The translations under genes and the position numbers were made by a program. From UBA6107 sp964459385 (GTDB lineage: Bacteria > Chloroflexota > Anaerolineae > Anaerolineales > Anaerolineaceae): a stretch of DNA of 64,000 nt. Position 1 is the stretch's first letter; the number at the start of each line of letters is the position of its first letter. Below, one piece after another: positions 8,377 to 17,413 of this stretch. The notes under the pieces are model-generated. The model worked only from the letters and a program-made list of their open reading frames with translations, was not told the origin of the DNA and did no database searches. Location: contig CAYWLG010000007.1 of the NCBI GenBank assembly GCA_964459385.1, positions 62,001 to 126,000 of the forward strand, written 5' to 3'.

Positions 8377-9750
8377 ATGAATGCAGAGTCTGCGTGGCAA
8401 GCCGCCACCGGCCAACTTCAAATGGAAATGTCCAAAGCCTCCTTTGAGACCTGGGTACGAAGTGCAGAGGTTGTCAGTTTTCAAGAGAATACATTCACCA
8501 TCGGGGTGCAGAACGCCTTTGCCCGCGACTGGCTTGAGAAACGCTTAACCAGCACCGTAGAGCGGCTTCTTGCCGGTTTAATGGATGCTCCTCAAAAGGT
8601 CGAATTCATCGTCTATCATAAAGACTACGCCCGTAGCGAAACTGAAGAACCCGCCCCAATGCTGGCGCAGCCCAGCGCCGTTGCTATCAGCAATCAATCG
8701 GCCTATAAGGCCCCTGCGACCACAGGTGTCGTCTTCAACGCTCGTTACACTTTCGATAATTTTGTGGTCGGCGCATCGAACCGCTTGGCCCACGCGGCTT
8801 GTATGGCCGTGGCAGAGAACCCGGCTCATGCCTATAACCCCCTCTTCCTCTACGGCGGTGTGGGGCTTGGCAAGACCCATTTGCTGCACGCCATTGGCAA
8901 CTTGGCACGCATGCAGGGGCTGCAGGTGTTGTATGTTACCTCAGAAGAGTTCACCAACGATCTCATTAACTCGATCCGAACGCACAATACCCAGGCATTT
9001 CGGGATCGTTATCGTCAAATGGATGTGCTGCTGATCGATGATATCCAATTCATCGCCGGCAAGGAATCGACCCAGGAAGAGTTCTTTCACACGTTCAACG
9101 CCTTGCATGGCATGGATAAACAGATCGTCATTTCGTCTGATCGTCCACCCAAGGCAATGGGCACATTGGAAGAACGTTTGCGTTCCCGTTTTGAGTGGGG
9201 ACTGACGGCCGATATTCAACCGCCCGACCTTGAAACCCGCACAGCCATTCTGCGTTCCAAAGCCGAGCGCATGCACCGCGCAGTGCCGCAGGATATTGTG
9301 GATATGATCGCGCATCACTTTCAATCGAACATCCGTGAATTGGAAGGTGCGCTCACCCGAGTGGTGGCTTATGCCGACCTGCGCGGCAAACCCCTCACCT
9401 GCGAGATGGCCGAAGTGGCGCTTACCGATCTGCTGCCGCAGCAAAATCAACTGGAGCCTGAGCGTGTGATGGACGTGGTCGCTTCTGCCTTTGGCATCTC
9501 GCGCGAAAAGATCCTCAGCCGCGAACGCACCCGCGAAGCCGCCCTGCCGCGCCAGGTGGTAATGTATCTGCTGCGCGAAGAGGCCAATGTTTCACTGCCT
9601 CAAATCGGCGAAGCTCTGGGCGGGCGCGATCACACAACGGTGATCTATGCCTGTGAAAAGGTGGCAGACATGATCGAGCGGGATGACCGGCTGCGTAAAC
9701 AGATCGTGCAGATCCGCGAAACCCTCTACGGACGCCGTCCTTCTTTCTAA
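8377..9750 (+). CDS. dnaA: chromosomal replication initiator protein DnaA
   Basis: A 457-residue initiator that binds DnaA boxes and melts the origin. All four domains are visible: domain I (residues 1 to about 80), a short linker, the AAA+ domain with Walker A GGVGLGKT at 160-167 and Walker B LLIDDIQ, then the DNA-binding domain with the signature GGRDHTTVIYA near the C-terminus. The ATG follows a strong AAGGAGG ribosome site. The usual partner dnaN is not adjacent: ribonuclease J follows. The 550-bp AT-rich gap and a long structured leader lie upstream. Confidence 0.98.
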   Translation: MNAESAWQAATGQLQMEMSKASFETWVRSAEVVSFQENTFTIGVQNAFARDWLEKRLTSTVERLLAGLMDAPQKVEFIVYHKDYARSETEEPAPMLAQPSAVAISNQSAYKAPATTGVVFNARYTFDNFVVGASNRLAHAACMAVAENPAHAYNPLFLYGGVGLGKTHLLHAIGNLARMQGLQVLYVTSEEFTNDLINSIRTHNTQAFRDRYRQMDVLLIDDIQFIAGKESTQEEFFHTFNALHGMDKQIVISSDRPPKAMGTLEERLRSRFEWGLTADIQPPDLETRTAILRSKAERMHRAVPQDIVDMIAHHFQSNIRELEGALTRVVAYADLRGKPLTCEMAEVALTDLLPQQNQLEPERVMDVVASAFGISREKILSRERTREAALPRQVVMYLLREEANVSLPQIGEALGGRDHTTVIYACEKVADMIERDDRLRKQIVQIRETLYGRRPSF

Positions 9751-9793
9751 TTTTTGCTCAGAAACCTCTTATAAAGAATTAATGATATTAAGG

Positions 9794-9799
9794 TATAAT
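9794..9799 (+). promoter_or_regulatory. possible -10 box between dnaA and the RNase J gene
   Basis: A perfect TATAAT, but I find no good -35 at the right distance. Transcription from it would run into the terminator at 9911-9950, giving an RNA of about 145 nt. Low confidence. Confidence 0.25.
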
Positions 9800-9910
9800 T
9801 AGCCCAATTAAGATTATTATTTGGGCGGATAGCTCTCTTGAACTGGCAGAACTGTTCTATTAATTACTGTGGTAAAGAAATAGAAATTTTGAATCTTTTG
9901 TTGTATTCAT

Positions 9911-9950
9911 AAACCCTGGCCAGGTGATTCTCCGCCAGGGTTTTTAATTT
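9911..9950 (+). terminator. intrinsic terminator between dnaA and the RNase J gene
   Basis: Perfect 10-bp stem (9911-9920 with 9934-9943) with a 13-nt loop, running into TTTTTAATTTT. It separates dnaA from the RNase J gene, or ends a short leader or small RNA begun near 9806. Confidence 0.85.
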
Positions 9951-10014
9951 TGAACTGTTATCCGTTGTCTGTTTTGCAGGCAGACGGATTTGAAATAAGG
10001 AAGGTTACAATCGA

Positions 10015-11655
10015 ATGAAGAATCATCCATTAAGGATCATTCCCCTGGGGGGCTTAGGGGAAGTGGGTGCAAACATGATGGTGTACGAGTACAACGATCA
10101 GTTGTTACTCGTAGACACCGGATTAATGTTCCCTGAAAGCGATATGTTGGGAATTGACTATATCATTCCCGATATCAGCTATGTCACAGCCCGACGCAAC
10201 AAAGTGAAGGGCATCATCATTACTCATGGTCATGAAGACCATACCGGGGCGATCCGTCATGTCCTTGAAGAGATCTCGGCCCCCATCTATTCCACGCCGT
10301 TGACGCAGGGACTGCTTGAAGTAAAGCTCGCCCGCAACGGCATGGTCAACCGCGCACAGCTCGAAACGATCCACGCCGGCGACACCCGTCAGATCGGGCC
10401 GTTCAAGGTGGATTTCTTCCATGTGTGCCATTCCATTCCCGATGCGGTTGGGCTGGGGATCGAAACCCCCGCCGGTCTGGTAGTGCATACCGGAGATTAC
10501 AAGTTTGACCACACTCCAGTGGATAACTGGCCGACCGATTACGCCAAGCTGGCCGAATTGCAGCGCCGGGGTGTGATGGCCTTGCTGGCCGACTCCACCA
10601 ATGCTGAACGCGCCGGTTGGACGCCCTCTGAGCGGGTGGTGGATGCCGCTTTTGACAAGGTGTTCCGCGAAGCCAAAGGCCGCATCATCGTGGCCAGTTT
10701 TGCTTCGCTCATCTCCCGCATCCAACAGGTGGCTGAAGCCGCCAAGAATCACGGTCGTAAACTGGCCATTGCAGGCACCAGCATGGTAGATAACGTCAAG
10801 ATCGCCCGCAAACTGGGTTACCTTGAGGTTCCCGATGCGAATATCATCAGCCTGGATGAAGCCATGAACCGCAAGGATCGCGAAGTGGTCATCATGGTCA
10901 CCGGTTCACAAGGGGAGCCCAGCTCGATTCTGGGCAAGCTCTCGACGGGTTCTCACCGCACGTTTGATCTGAGGCCGGGCGATACGGTGGTACTTTCTTC
11001 TCACCCGATCCCGGGGAATGAAGAGAACGTCAGCCGCACCATCAACCGGCTCTTTGAACGCGGCGCCGAAGTGATCTATGAACCGATCGCGCCGGTGCAC
11101 GTTTCGGGGCATGCCTCTCAAGAAGAGATGAAACTGATGATGCACCTCACGCAGCCCAAATACTTCATCCCGATCCACGGCGAATTGCGCCAGCTTAAGC
11201 GCCACGCTGCATTGGCGGCAGAGGTTGGCATTCCCAAAGAAAACATCAATGTCATCCTCAATGGCCAGCCGGTGGAGTTCTTCGAAGGCAAAATGCGCAA
11301 GGGCAAACCCATCCCGACCTCTTACGTCTTTGTAGATGGTTCCGGCGTAGGCGATGTTGGCCCGGACGTGGTACGCGAACGCGAACTGCTTTCAGAAGAA
11401 GGTATCGTCATCGTGAATCTGGCAATCGATAAGTTCACCGGCAAGCTCTCAAAACCGGTCGAGTTGATCAGCAAAGGGTTCATCGTGACGCGCGACTCAG
11501 ACGACTTGATGGATGGGCTGAAAAAGCGCATCAGCGAAACCGCCGCCAAGGCCAATGGCAACCTGCAAAGAGACGTGGAGCAAACGGTGGGGAATTACCT
11601 GTTCGGGGAGACCCGCCGCAAACCCATGGTCATTGTCAACGCGATCAAAGCATAA
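10015..11655 (+). CDS. rnj: ribonuclease J
   Basis: A 546-residue cytoplasmic metallo-beta-lactamase/beta-CASP ribonuclease with endo- and 5'-3' exonuclease activity in mRNA decay and rRNA processing. Metal motif HGHEDH is at residues 71-76. The beta-CASP part includes the TGSQGEP motif, and the HVSGHAS and PIHGE motifs follow before the C-terminal domain. The length is typical. The ATG at 10015 has a good ribosome site (AAGGAAGG). It follows dnaA after a terminator and is itself followed by a terminator shared with convergent mutY. Confidence 0.96.
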   Translation: MKNHPLRIIPLGGLGEVGANMMVYEYNDQLLLVDTGLMFPESDMLGIDYIIPDISYVTARRNKVKGIIITHGHEDHTGAIRHVLEEISAPIYSTPLTQGLLEVKLARNGMVNRAQLETIHAGDTRQIGPFKVDFFHVCHSIPDAVGLGIETPAGLVVHTGDYKFDHTPVDNWPTDYAKLAELQRRGVMALLADSTNAERAGWTPSERVVDAAFDKVFREAKGRIIVASFASLISRIQQVAEAAKNHGRKLAIAGTSMVDNVKIARKLGYLEVPDANIISLDEAMNRKDREVVIMVTGSQGEPSSILGKLSTGSHRTFDLRPGDTVVLSSHPIPGNEENVSRTINRLFERGAEVIYEPIAPVHVSGHASQEEMKLMMHLTQPKYFIPIHGELRQLKRHAALAAEVGIPKENINVILNGQPVEFFEGKMRKGKPIPTSYVFVDGSGVGDVGPDVVRERELLSEEGIVIVNLAIDKFTGKLSKPVELISKGFIVTRDSDDLMDGLKKRISETAAKANGNLQRDVEQTVGNYLFGETRRKPMVIVNAIKA

Positions 11656-11660
11656 ATGAT

Positions 11661-11692
11661 AAGCTCCCGGATTGAAAAATCTGGGAGCTTTG
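11661..11692. terminator. bidirectional terminator between the RNase J gene and mutY
   Basis: A 13-bp stem (11661-11673 with 11678-11690, one G-U pair) closed by a GAAA tetraloop. T-rich flanks lie on the plus side, and the element sits between two convergent genes. Confidence 0.8.
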
Positions 11693-11717
11693 TTATAACA
11701 ACATGGCACTGGCTCGT

Positions 11718-12782
11718 TTACTTTTGCTTATTCAGATCGTTTGAGATCATACGATCCAGTTTTCCCATCGGGAAATCCGTTAATTCAGCGGGCGTCACCC
11801 AGCGCAGTTCGCTGGCTTCAAGCGCCTGCGGTTCGGCGCCACTTAAACTGGCGTAAAAGGCGTGCAGGGTGACTTTAAAATGGGTGTAGGCGTGTTTATA
11901 TTTACCGATCTCCGCGCCAACTGTGATTTCAGCCGCCAGTTCCTCTTTGATCTCGCGCATCAGTGCCGTGGGTAGATCTTCATTGGCTTCCACTTTGCCG
12001 CCGGGAAACTCCCAAAGCCCGCCCAGCAGTCCCTTTGAGGGACGGCGGGCGATCAACACTTTGCGGTCACGCTCGATCACGGCAGCCACCACCAACAGGT
12101 GAGGGATGGGCTTTTTCTCGCTCATGACAGGTCGCTCGGTTTGCAGGCCCAGCTTGCGCGCCTCGCATAGGTCATTGACCGGGCAGCGTTCACAGGCCGG
12201 GTGAGTAGGGGTACAAATGGTGGCGCCCAGGTCCATCACCGCCTGGTTGTAATCACCGGCCTGGCCAGAGGGCAGGCATTCTTCAGCCTTCTGCCAGAAG
12301 AATTTTTCTCCGGTTGGGCTGTTGGCCAGCACATCGATATTAAAAACACGGCTGAGCACGCGTTTAACGTTGCCGTCGAGCACGGCTTCATCTTGTCCAA
12401 AAGCAATGGAAGCAATGGCGGCGGCGGTGTAACGTCCCAGACCGGGTAGTTTTTCCAGTTCGGCACGAGTGGGGGGCAAATGATCCTTGCCAGCTTCATG
12501 AAGCTGACGGGCGGCCTTCAATAGCGAACGGGCACGGGAGTAATACCCCAGGCCTTCCCAGGCGTTGAGCACTTCCTGCTCATCGCTCTCGGCCAGAGTC
12601 TGAATATCGGGGAAACGTTTTAACCAGTTGAGGAAATAAGGAATGACCGTGTCTACACGGGTCTGCTGCAGCATGATCTCAGACACCCACACGGCGTAGG
12701 CATCAGGATGCCCGCGCCAGGGAAGGGTGCGGGCATTGAGTTGATACCAGGCCAGAAGCTGCTGGCCAAAAGAGTCGTTCAT
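11718..12782 (-). CDS. mutY: A/G-specific adenine glycosylase MutY
   Basis: A 354-residue base-excision repair enzyme that removes adenine mispaired with 8-oxoguanine. The N-terminal HhH glycosylase domain has Glu35 in SEIMLQQTR, the HhH motif LPGLGRYTA and the catalytic Asp in VLDGNVKR. A [4Fe-4S] cluster is bound by Cys190, 197, 200 and 206. The C-terminal NUDIX-like domain (about 225-350) recognises 8-oxoG and has a near-complete Nudix box (GGKVEANEDLPTALMREIKEEL). It lies 5 bp after a small gene on the same strand, so it is probably the last gene of that operon. Confidence 0.95.
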   Translation of the reverse strand: MNDSFGQQLLAWYQLNARTLPWRGHPDAYAVWVSEIMLQQTRVDTVIPYFLNWLKRFPDIQTLAESDEQEVLNAWEGLGYYSRARSLLKAARQLHEAGKDHLPPTRAELEKLPGLGRYTAAAIASIAFGQDEAVLDGNVKRVLSRVFNIDVLANSPTGEKFFWQKAEECLPSGQAGDYNQAVMDLGATICTPTHPACERCPVNDLCEARKLGLQTERPVMSEKKPIPHLLVVAAVIERDRKVLIARRPSKGLLGGLWEFPGGKVEANEDLPTALMREIKEELAAEITVGAEIGKYKHAYTHFKVTLHAFYASLSGAEPQALEASELRWVTPAELTDFPMGKLDRMISNDLNKQK

Positions 12783-12787
12783 ATCGT

Positions 12788-13090
12788 TCAGAGTTGAAAT
12801 CCGCCGCGCGCCTCAACCATTTTCTGGCTGAAGTTCTGCACATAACCGCTCAGGCTGTTGAAAAGGCCTTCCCATTCAGGAGAGCTGAGAAACTGACGTG
12901 CCCGATTAACTGAGGGCAGTAAAGCACCAATGGTGATCTGTGGGCCGCTGCCGTAAACGGTTGCCCAGGCATCTGAAAGCTCTGCTCCCAGGCGTTGAAT
13001 GCCGGGGATGAACTCGCGGATGACGAATTCAAAATATTCCTGCTCGTGTTCGGCTTTGATATCCCAGGTCATGATCAATTTAACGGTCAA
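12788..13090 (-). CDS. small protein of unknown function (dimeric alpha/beta-barrel-like)
   Basis: A 100-residue protein, compact and without signal or membrane segments. The N-terminal pattern (KLIMTWDIKAEHEQEYFEFV) resembles ferredoxin-like dimeric alpha/beta-barrel (NIPSNAP/monooxygenase-type) folds; this is a guess from pattern only. It sits between the MBL-fold gene (14 bp upstream) and mutY (5 bp downstream) on the same strand, so the three probably form one transcript. Function not recognised. Confidence 0.7.
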   Translation of the reverse strand: MTVKLIMTWDIKAEHEQEYFEFVIREFIPGIQRLGAELSDAWATVYGSGPQITIGALLPSVNRARQFLSSPEWEGLFNSLSGYVQNFSQKMVEARGGFQL

Positions 13091-13104
13091 AGCAGGCTCC
13101 TGAA

Positions 13105-13767
13105 CTAGCTGTTCTTCTGATAGTCGAGCAGAACCACTTTGGTCTCATCCGGAAGAGAAGATGCGCTTCCCACTTTGAGGGAAGGCAGTTTTTCGACATT
13201 GCCAATTCCCATTTCTTTGAGAAACTTATCGATCGGGTCCAGCTTCTGTGCCGTGTTCCCTGTAGAGGGGGTGGCGTAATGCATGGGGATGACGATGTTG
13301 GGTTCAAGCAGGCTGATGATCTCGGTGGCTTTAAGAGCGTTAAGAGCGCCGCCAGCACCGACCGGAACCAGGGCTACATGGATGGGACCGAGGTCTTCCA
13401 CTTCAGATTGTGAAGGGATGCGGTTCAGGTCGCCCAAATGCAGCACATTGATGCCGTTGAAATCAAACAGGAAGAGGGTGTTGCGCACCTCATTATCGCC
13501 CTTTTTTACATGACCATTGGTTTGAATGCCGGTGATAAAAACGCCGCCGATCTCAAATTCACCCGGGCCGTCAAGAACATGCGCATCCCCTTTGACGGCT
13601 GCAACGTGATTATGCCCTGGGGTATCATGGCTGACCGTTACGATATCCGCTTTCAGTTTGAGAGGTTCATAACCGATCTGTTTGGAATCGTAGGGGTCGG
13701 CAACCACGGTTGCCAGGCCACGTTCGGTCATTTTGAAGCAAGAATGTCCATACCAGGTAATTTCCAT
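13105..13767 (-). CDS. MBL-fold metallohydrolase-like protein (Lactamase_B_3 type) with altered metal motif
   Basis: A 220-residue protein that begins like UlaG-type MBL proteins (WYGHSCFKM; ADPYDS). The usual HxHxDH is here HDTPGH (residues 47-52), so the second His and the Asp are missing. Later LHLGDLN and PMHYATP are conserved, so a metal site may still form with fewer ligands. Start at 13767 is chosen because an exact GGAGGA ribosome site lies 6 nt upstream; an upstream in-frame start at 13827 lacks one. First gene of the MBL, small protein, mutY run. Activity unknown. Confidence 0.75.
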   Translation of the reverse strand: MEITWYGHSCFKMTERGLATVVADPYDSKQIGYEPLKLKADIVTVSHDTPGHNHVAAVKGDAHVLDGPGEFEIGGVFITGIQTNGHVKKGDNEVRNTLFLFDFNGINVLHLGDLNRIPSQSEVEDLGPIHVALVPVGAGGALNALKATEIISLLEPNIVIPMHYATPSTGNTAQKLDPIDKFLKEMGIGNVEKLPSLKVGSASSLPDETKVVLLDYQKNS

Positions 13768-13770
13768 GAA

Positions 13771-13797
13771 TCCTCCAGATAATCTGGTTCGATTATA
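13771..13797 (-). promoter_or_regulatory. promoter -10, palindrome and ribosome site of the MBL gene
   Basis: Reading minus: TATAAT (13792-13797), then the near-perfect palindrome CCAGATAATCTGG (13775-13787) overlapping the GGAGGA ribosome site (13771-13776). A hairpin here could hide the ribosome site, or the palindrome could be an operator. Confidence 0.4.
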
Positions 13798-13875
13798 CCT
13801 TAAAGGTTTCTTCGCCTTCCAGTTCAAAACCCGGATTTGACGTGCAGGTCTTTTACAGTTTTAATTGAGCTTACG

Positions 13876-14460
13876 ATGAACAATGAAAAAAACATATTCC
13901 AACAACTTGCAAATTCGTTCAGACGCTTGCTTGTTTTGTTAAAGCAGCCGAAACGATACTTTAATGAGCTAACGCCTTCGATGCTGGATGGCGGTCTGGT
14001 CATTTTTGCTTTATTTGTTTTCTCTCTGATACAAAAGCTCTTCTGGTACGAGCCGGGCGTTGCGCGCCTGAACATGGGTTGGGCCATCGAGCAGGCGTTG
14101 GCCAACAGCCTGCTGGTCTGGTCGATCTTTTTCACGCTTTACTACCTGGCGCTGACCTTGCTGCGTGTGCCGGTTAATATCGCATGGTTGGTGGGGCAGG
14201 TAGGCGCGGCCGGTCTGCCGGTGGTGCTGGCCACCTTGTTTTCAGACTTGTTGTGGCTGGCGGCGTTGTTGATCCCTCAATTAGGCGCCTGGCCCTTGTG
14301 GCTCCCACTACACAATATTCTCGCCTGGATGGGTCTGTTGTTTAGCTGGCCGGGTTGGATGGGATATCTGTTGATGCGAGAAGGGTATAAAACAAAACAA
14401 CTCTGGGCCTGGTTGGTGCCCGGAGTTGCTTTGATCCTTTTTGCACTGCCTTCACTCTGA
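13876..14460 (+). CDS. hypothetical polytopic membrane protein (Yip1-like)
   Basis: About 194 residues. After a polar N-terminus there are four to five hydrophobic segments (for example GGLVIFALFVFSLIQ, LVWSIFFTLYYLALTL, LVLATLFSDLLWLAALL). The arrangement resembles Yip1-domain membrane proteins, but no motif makes that firm. The ATG at 13876 is chosen over an in-frame TTG at 13837 because the extra codons look non-coding; the ribosome site is weak either way. It is convergent with the histidine kinase gene, 14 bp away. Function unknown. Confidence 0.6.
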   Translation: MNNEKNIFQQLANSFRRLLVLLKQPKRYFNELTPSMLDGGLVIFALFVFSLIQKLFWYEPGVARLNMGWAIEQALANSLLVWSIFFTLYYLALTLLRVPVNIAWLVGQVGAAGLPVVLATLFSDLLWLAALLIPQLGAWPLWLPLHNILAWMGLLFSWPGWMGYLLMREGYKTKQLWAWLVPGVALILFALPSL

Positions 14461-14474
14461 CAGCTTTTCTGAAC

Positions 14475-17201
14475 TCATTTGCTGGCCAGATTCTTCTTGT
14501 AATCTTTTTCAAGAATGGGAATGATGGCCTTGATCTGGTCGAGCAATTCCATGCAGCCGTCTACGCCGCCATTTCTGGAGATCTCTTCGATTTTGAGGGC
14601 CGGCTCCCGAATGGAGCGAATCTCAAAATTGGCCGCTGCTCCCTTGATGCTGTGACCTAAATAATTGACCTTCTGTACATCACGGTTGTCAATGGCTACT
14701 TCAAGCTCATAGACCGATTTCTTCAGGTGGGTGATGAAAGCGCCCAGAAATTCGTAGAAGGTGGCTTTGTCGTCGCCAAAACGCGGCAAGGCAGTGACGA
14801 TATCGTAGAGCGGGATGAAGGGCCGGGTTTGTGAGCTCTTTTTCACTTGAGCCATGCGATCTTCGGTGGTGAAGCCCGCCATGTATTTCTTGATCAGGCT
14901 GAGGGTTTCGTCCACATTCAACGGCTTGGGAATGTAGTCATCCATACCGGCTTGCAGACATTTTTCACGATCACCCGCCATAGCATAAGCGGTCATGGCA
15001 ATGATGGGAATTTTGGCCGTCTTGCCCTTCAGTTCACGGATGCGTTTGGTGGCTTCAAAGCCATCCATTTCGGGCATTTGCACATCCATGAGTACCAGGC
15101 GGTATTCCTTGTGCTGCACGGCTTCTACGGCCTGCTTGCCGGTTTCCACCACATCCACAGCATAGCCTACCTTCTGCAACAAGCGCAGCGCCAGCATCTG
15201 ATTGACCGGGTTATCTTCGGCCAGCAGGATGCTGTTGTGCTCCCGTTCAGCTTCGTTTAACAGATGTTTGGTGATGAGCGAATTGGTGTTTTTCTTGGCA
15301 AGTGCGTTTTCCTGGCCCAAAACGGTGAGAATGCTGTTGAACAGTTCTTTTTGTCGCACCGGTTTGAGCAGGTAAGCTGAGCAGCCAATGGCTTCCAGGC
15401 GGGCGGCATCGCCGCGATGGCCCATTGAGGTGAGAATGATCACTTTGGTCGAGCGAATATCGGGATCAAGCTTGATCTCTTTTAGCACCCGTTCGCCATC
15501 CATTTCAGGCATCTGCATATCCAGCAACACCAGGCGGATGGGATCATTCAGCGAAGACCTTTTGTGCAAAATAGAGAGGGCTTCAAAACCGGAAGAGGCT
15601 TTAAACACCTCACAGCCGAAGCCGCTGACGATCTTTTCTAGGATGAGGCGATTGGTCTTGTTGTCATCTACGATCAAGATGGGTACGTCTTTCAGGTCCA
15701 TCGGGATGACCAGGGGGCGGGTGCCTTCTTCGGTCGGTTTGTCGGTGACAATGGTGAACCAAAATGTACTGCCTTTGCCGGGCTCACTTTGCACGCCGAT
15801 CTCGCCGTCCATCAACTTCACCAGCTCTGACGAAATGGTCAGCCCCAACCCCGTGCCGCCGTATTTGCGCGTGGAGGTGCTGTCTACCTGGATGAAGCGC
15901 TCGAAGATGGCACTTTGCTGGTCGTGTGGAATGCCAATGCCGGTATCAGAAATGCTGAAAAGCAGGCGGTCGTGCTCTTTACCTACTTCATCGGCCATGG
16001 CCCTGATGACGATCTCGCCTTCTGAGGTGAATTTGATGGCGTTGCCCACCAAATTGACCAGCACCTGACGCAAGCGGGTGGGGTCTCCTTTTACGCGGGA
16101 AGGCACATCACGGTTGACCATGCAGACCATCTCGACCCCTTTGGCTTCTGCGCGTGAGGCCATGATGCGGGCCACCCCCTCAACCAGCGAACGAATGTCA
16201 TAGTCGATCTTTTCCATCACGATCTGGCCAGACTCGATCTTGGCAAAATCGAGAATTTCGTTGATCAGGCTCAATAACGAATCGGCGCTCTCATGGGCTG
16301 TGTTCAGGTAATCTTTCTGTTCCTGATTCAGGGGCGTGTCTTTCAGCAATTCGATCATGCCGATGATACCGTTCATGGGGGTACGAATCTCATGGCTCAT
16401 GTTGGCCAAAAACTCGCTCTTGGCCTTATCGGCGGCTTCAGCGGCGCGTTTGGCTTCCATGACCACCGAGATATCATGATAGATGGCCAGCACCCCCACC
16501 TTCTTGCCCTCTACCATGACCGGCACACCGGAGATCTCAACTTCTACCGGGCTGCCATCTTTGCGGTAACGGGTGGTGTATCCATGAATGGGCGAACCGT
16601 CTTTGGTGCGCTCGGTAAAATCAATGGCTTCTTCTTTTTTGCCACCGGCGATCAGGTTGTCGAGGTTTTTACCCACGACTTCTTCACGGGAATATTGGAA
16701 CAGTTCATCAAAGGCAGGGTTGCAATTGGTGATATTTTCGTCCAGATCAAGGGCCACGATCGCAGCCGGGCTGTACTGAAAAAGCGATTCAAAGTAGAGC
16801 TTCTCGCGCAGGGTTTGTTCTTCGGCTTTTTTTCTGCGGGTGATGTCCCGCAGGCTGTAGAACTTCTTCTTTTCTTCTCCGTCAACGAGTAAGTTAAAAC
16901 AGGTTAATTGAAACTCTTCGTCGTACCCTTTCAACTTGCATTCAACCCCTATTTGATCTCCGGCTTTGGGTTCGGGAATCGGTGCTGCAAAAAAATCTGC
17001 AATCGGCTTCCCCAACAGGGCGGTGTAGCTGGAATTCAATTTTTGAATCGTCGCCTGGTTGACTCGTAAGATCACCCCGGCTTCTGTGGTGATGATGAGC
17101 AGATCAGAAATGGAATCAAAGGTATTTTCCCATTCTTTCTTGGCACGGATAATTGCCTGTTGTGTGGTTGGGTCCAGACTGGTTTGATCTTCTGAGCTCA
17201 T
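14475..17201 (-). CDS. hybrid sensor histidine kinase/response regulator (PAS-PAS-HK-REC-REC-Hpt)
   Basis: A 908-residue multi-domain phosphorelay protein. Two PAS domains (about 20-125 and 135-250) precede the HisKA domain (phospho-His270 in NMSHEIRTPMNG). The ATPase domain follows (NAIKF near 390, GTGLGLTI near 449), then REC1 (Asp561), REC2 (Asp706) and a C-terminal Hpt domain (His850 in HSIKGAAAN). No transmembrane segment is seen, so it senses a cytoplasmic signal. The layout resembles BarA/ArcB-type relays. No cognate response regulator with an output domain is adjacent, so the final target is elsewhere. Ribosome site GAGGA supports the start. Confidence 0.95.
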   Translation of the reverse strand: MSSEDQTSLDPTTQQAIIRAKKEWENTFDSISDLLIITTEAGVILRVNQATIQKLNSSYTALLGKPIADFFAAPIPEPKAGDQIGVECKLKGYDEEFQLTCFNLLVDGEEKKKFYSLRDITRRKKAEEQTLREKLYFESLFQYSPAAIVALDLDENITNCNPAFDELFQYSREEVVGKNLDNLIAGGKKEEAIDFTERTKDGSPIHGYTTRYRKDGSPVEVEISGVPVMVEGKKVGVLAIYHDISVVMEAKRAAEAADKAKSEFLANMSHEIRTPMNGIIGMIELLKDTPLNQEQKDYLNTAHESADSLLSLINEILDFAKIESGQIVMEKIDYDIRSLVEGVARIMASRAEAKGVEMVCMVNRDVPSRVKGDPTRLRQVLVNLVGNAIKFTSEGEIVIRAMADEVGKEHDRLLFSISDTGIGIPHDQQSAIFERFIQVDSTSTRKYGGTGLGLTISSELVKLMDGEIGVQSEPGKGSTFWFTIVTDKPTEEGTRPLVIPMDLKDVPILIVDDNKTNRLILEKIVSGFGCEVFKASSGFEALSILHKRSSLNDPIRLVLLDMQMPEMDGERVLKEIKLDPDIRSTKVIILTSMGHRGDAARLEAIGCSAYLLKPVRQKELFNSILTVLGQENALAKKNTNSLITKHLLNEAEREHNSILLAEDNPVNQMLALRLLQKVGYAVDVVETGKQAVEAVQHKEYRLVLMDVQMPEMDGFEATKRIRELKGKTAKIPIIAMTAYAMAGDREKCLQAGMDDYIPKPLNVDETLSLIKKYMAGFTTEDRMAQVKKSSQTRPFIPLYDIVTALPRFGDDKATFYEFLGAFITHLKKSVYELEVAIDNRDVQKVNYLGHSIKGAAANFEIRSIREPALKIEEISRNGGVDGCMELLDQIKAIIPILEKDYKKNLASK

Positions 17202-17316
17202 TGAATCCTCATCTCTGAAGTAACTTTTTTGTTAATAACTTAATTATATAGGGTTGGAATTGATTTGAACACATCAATTTTCGTTTCTGACTTGTGCCCG
17301 GTTATTCTAAATGGGT

Positions 17317-17322
17317 TATAAT
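17317..17322 (+). promoter_or_regulatory. -10 box of the tat operon
   Basis: Perfect TATAAT with a weak TTGTGC at 17292-17297 (19-nt spacer). It would give a leader of about 85 nt before tatA. Confidence 0.4.
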
Positions 17323-17413
17323 GCGAATTAAGAGTAAAAAAGACGAATTAAGAAACTTTGTAGATTTCTCGTCTTCAGGCAATTACCTTTAGAGTTATAT
17401 CTATCAGGAAATC

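Noticed and set aside
7871..8377. Replication origin next to dnaA
   Set aside because: Only weak, scattered matches to DnaA boxes; no cluster or clear unwinding element beyond high AT.
13837..13875. TTG start for the Yip1-like protein
   Set aside because: Extra codons have no ribosome site and look unlike coding sequence; ATG 13876 is simpler.
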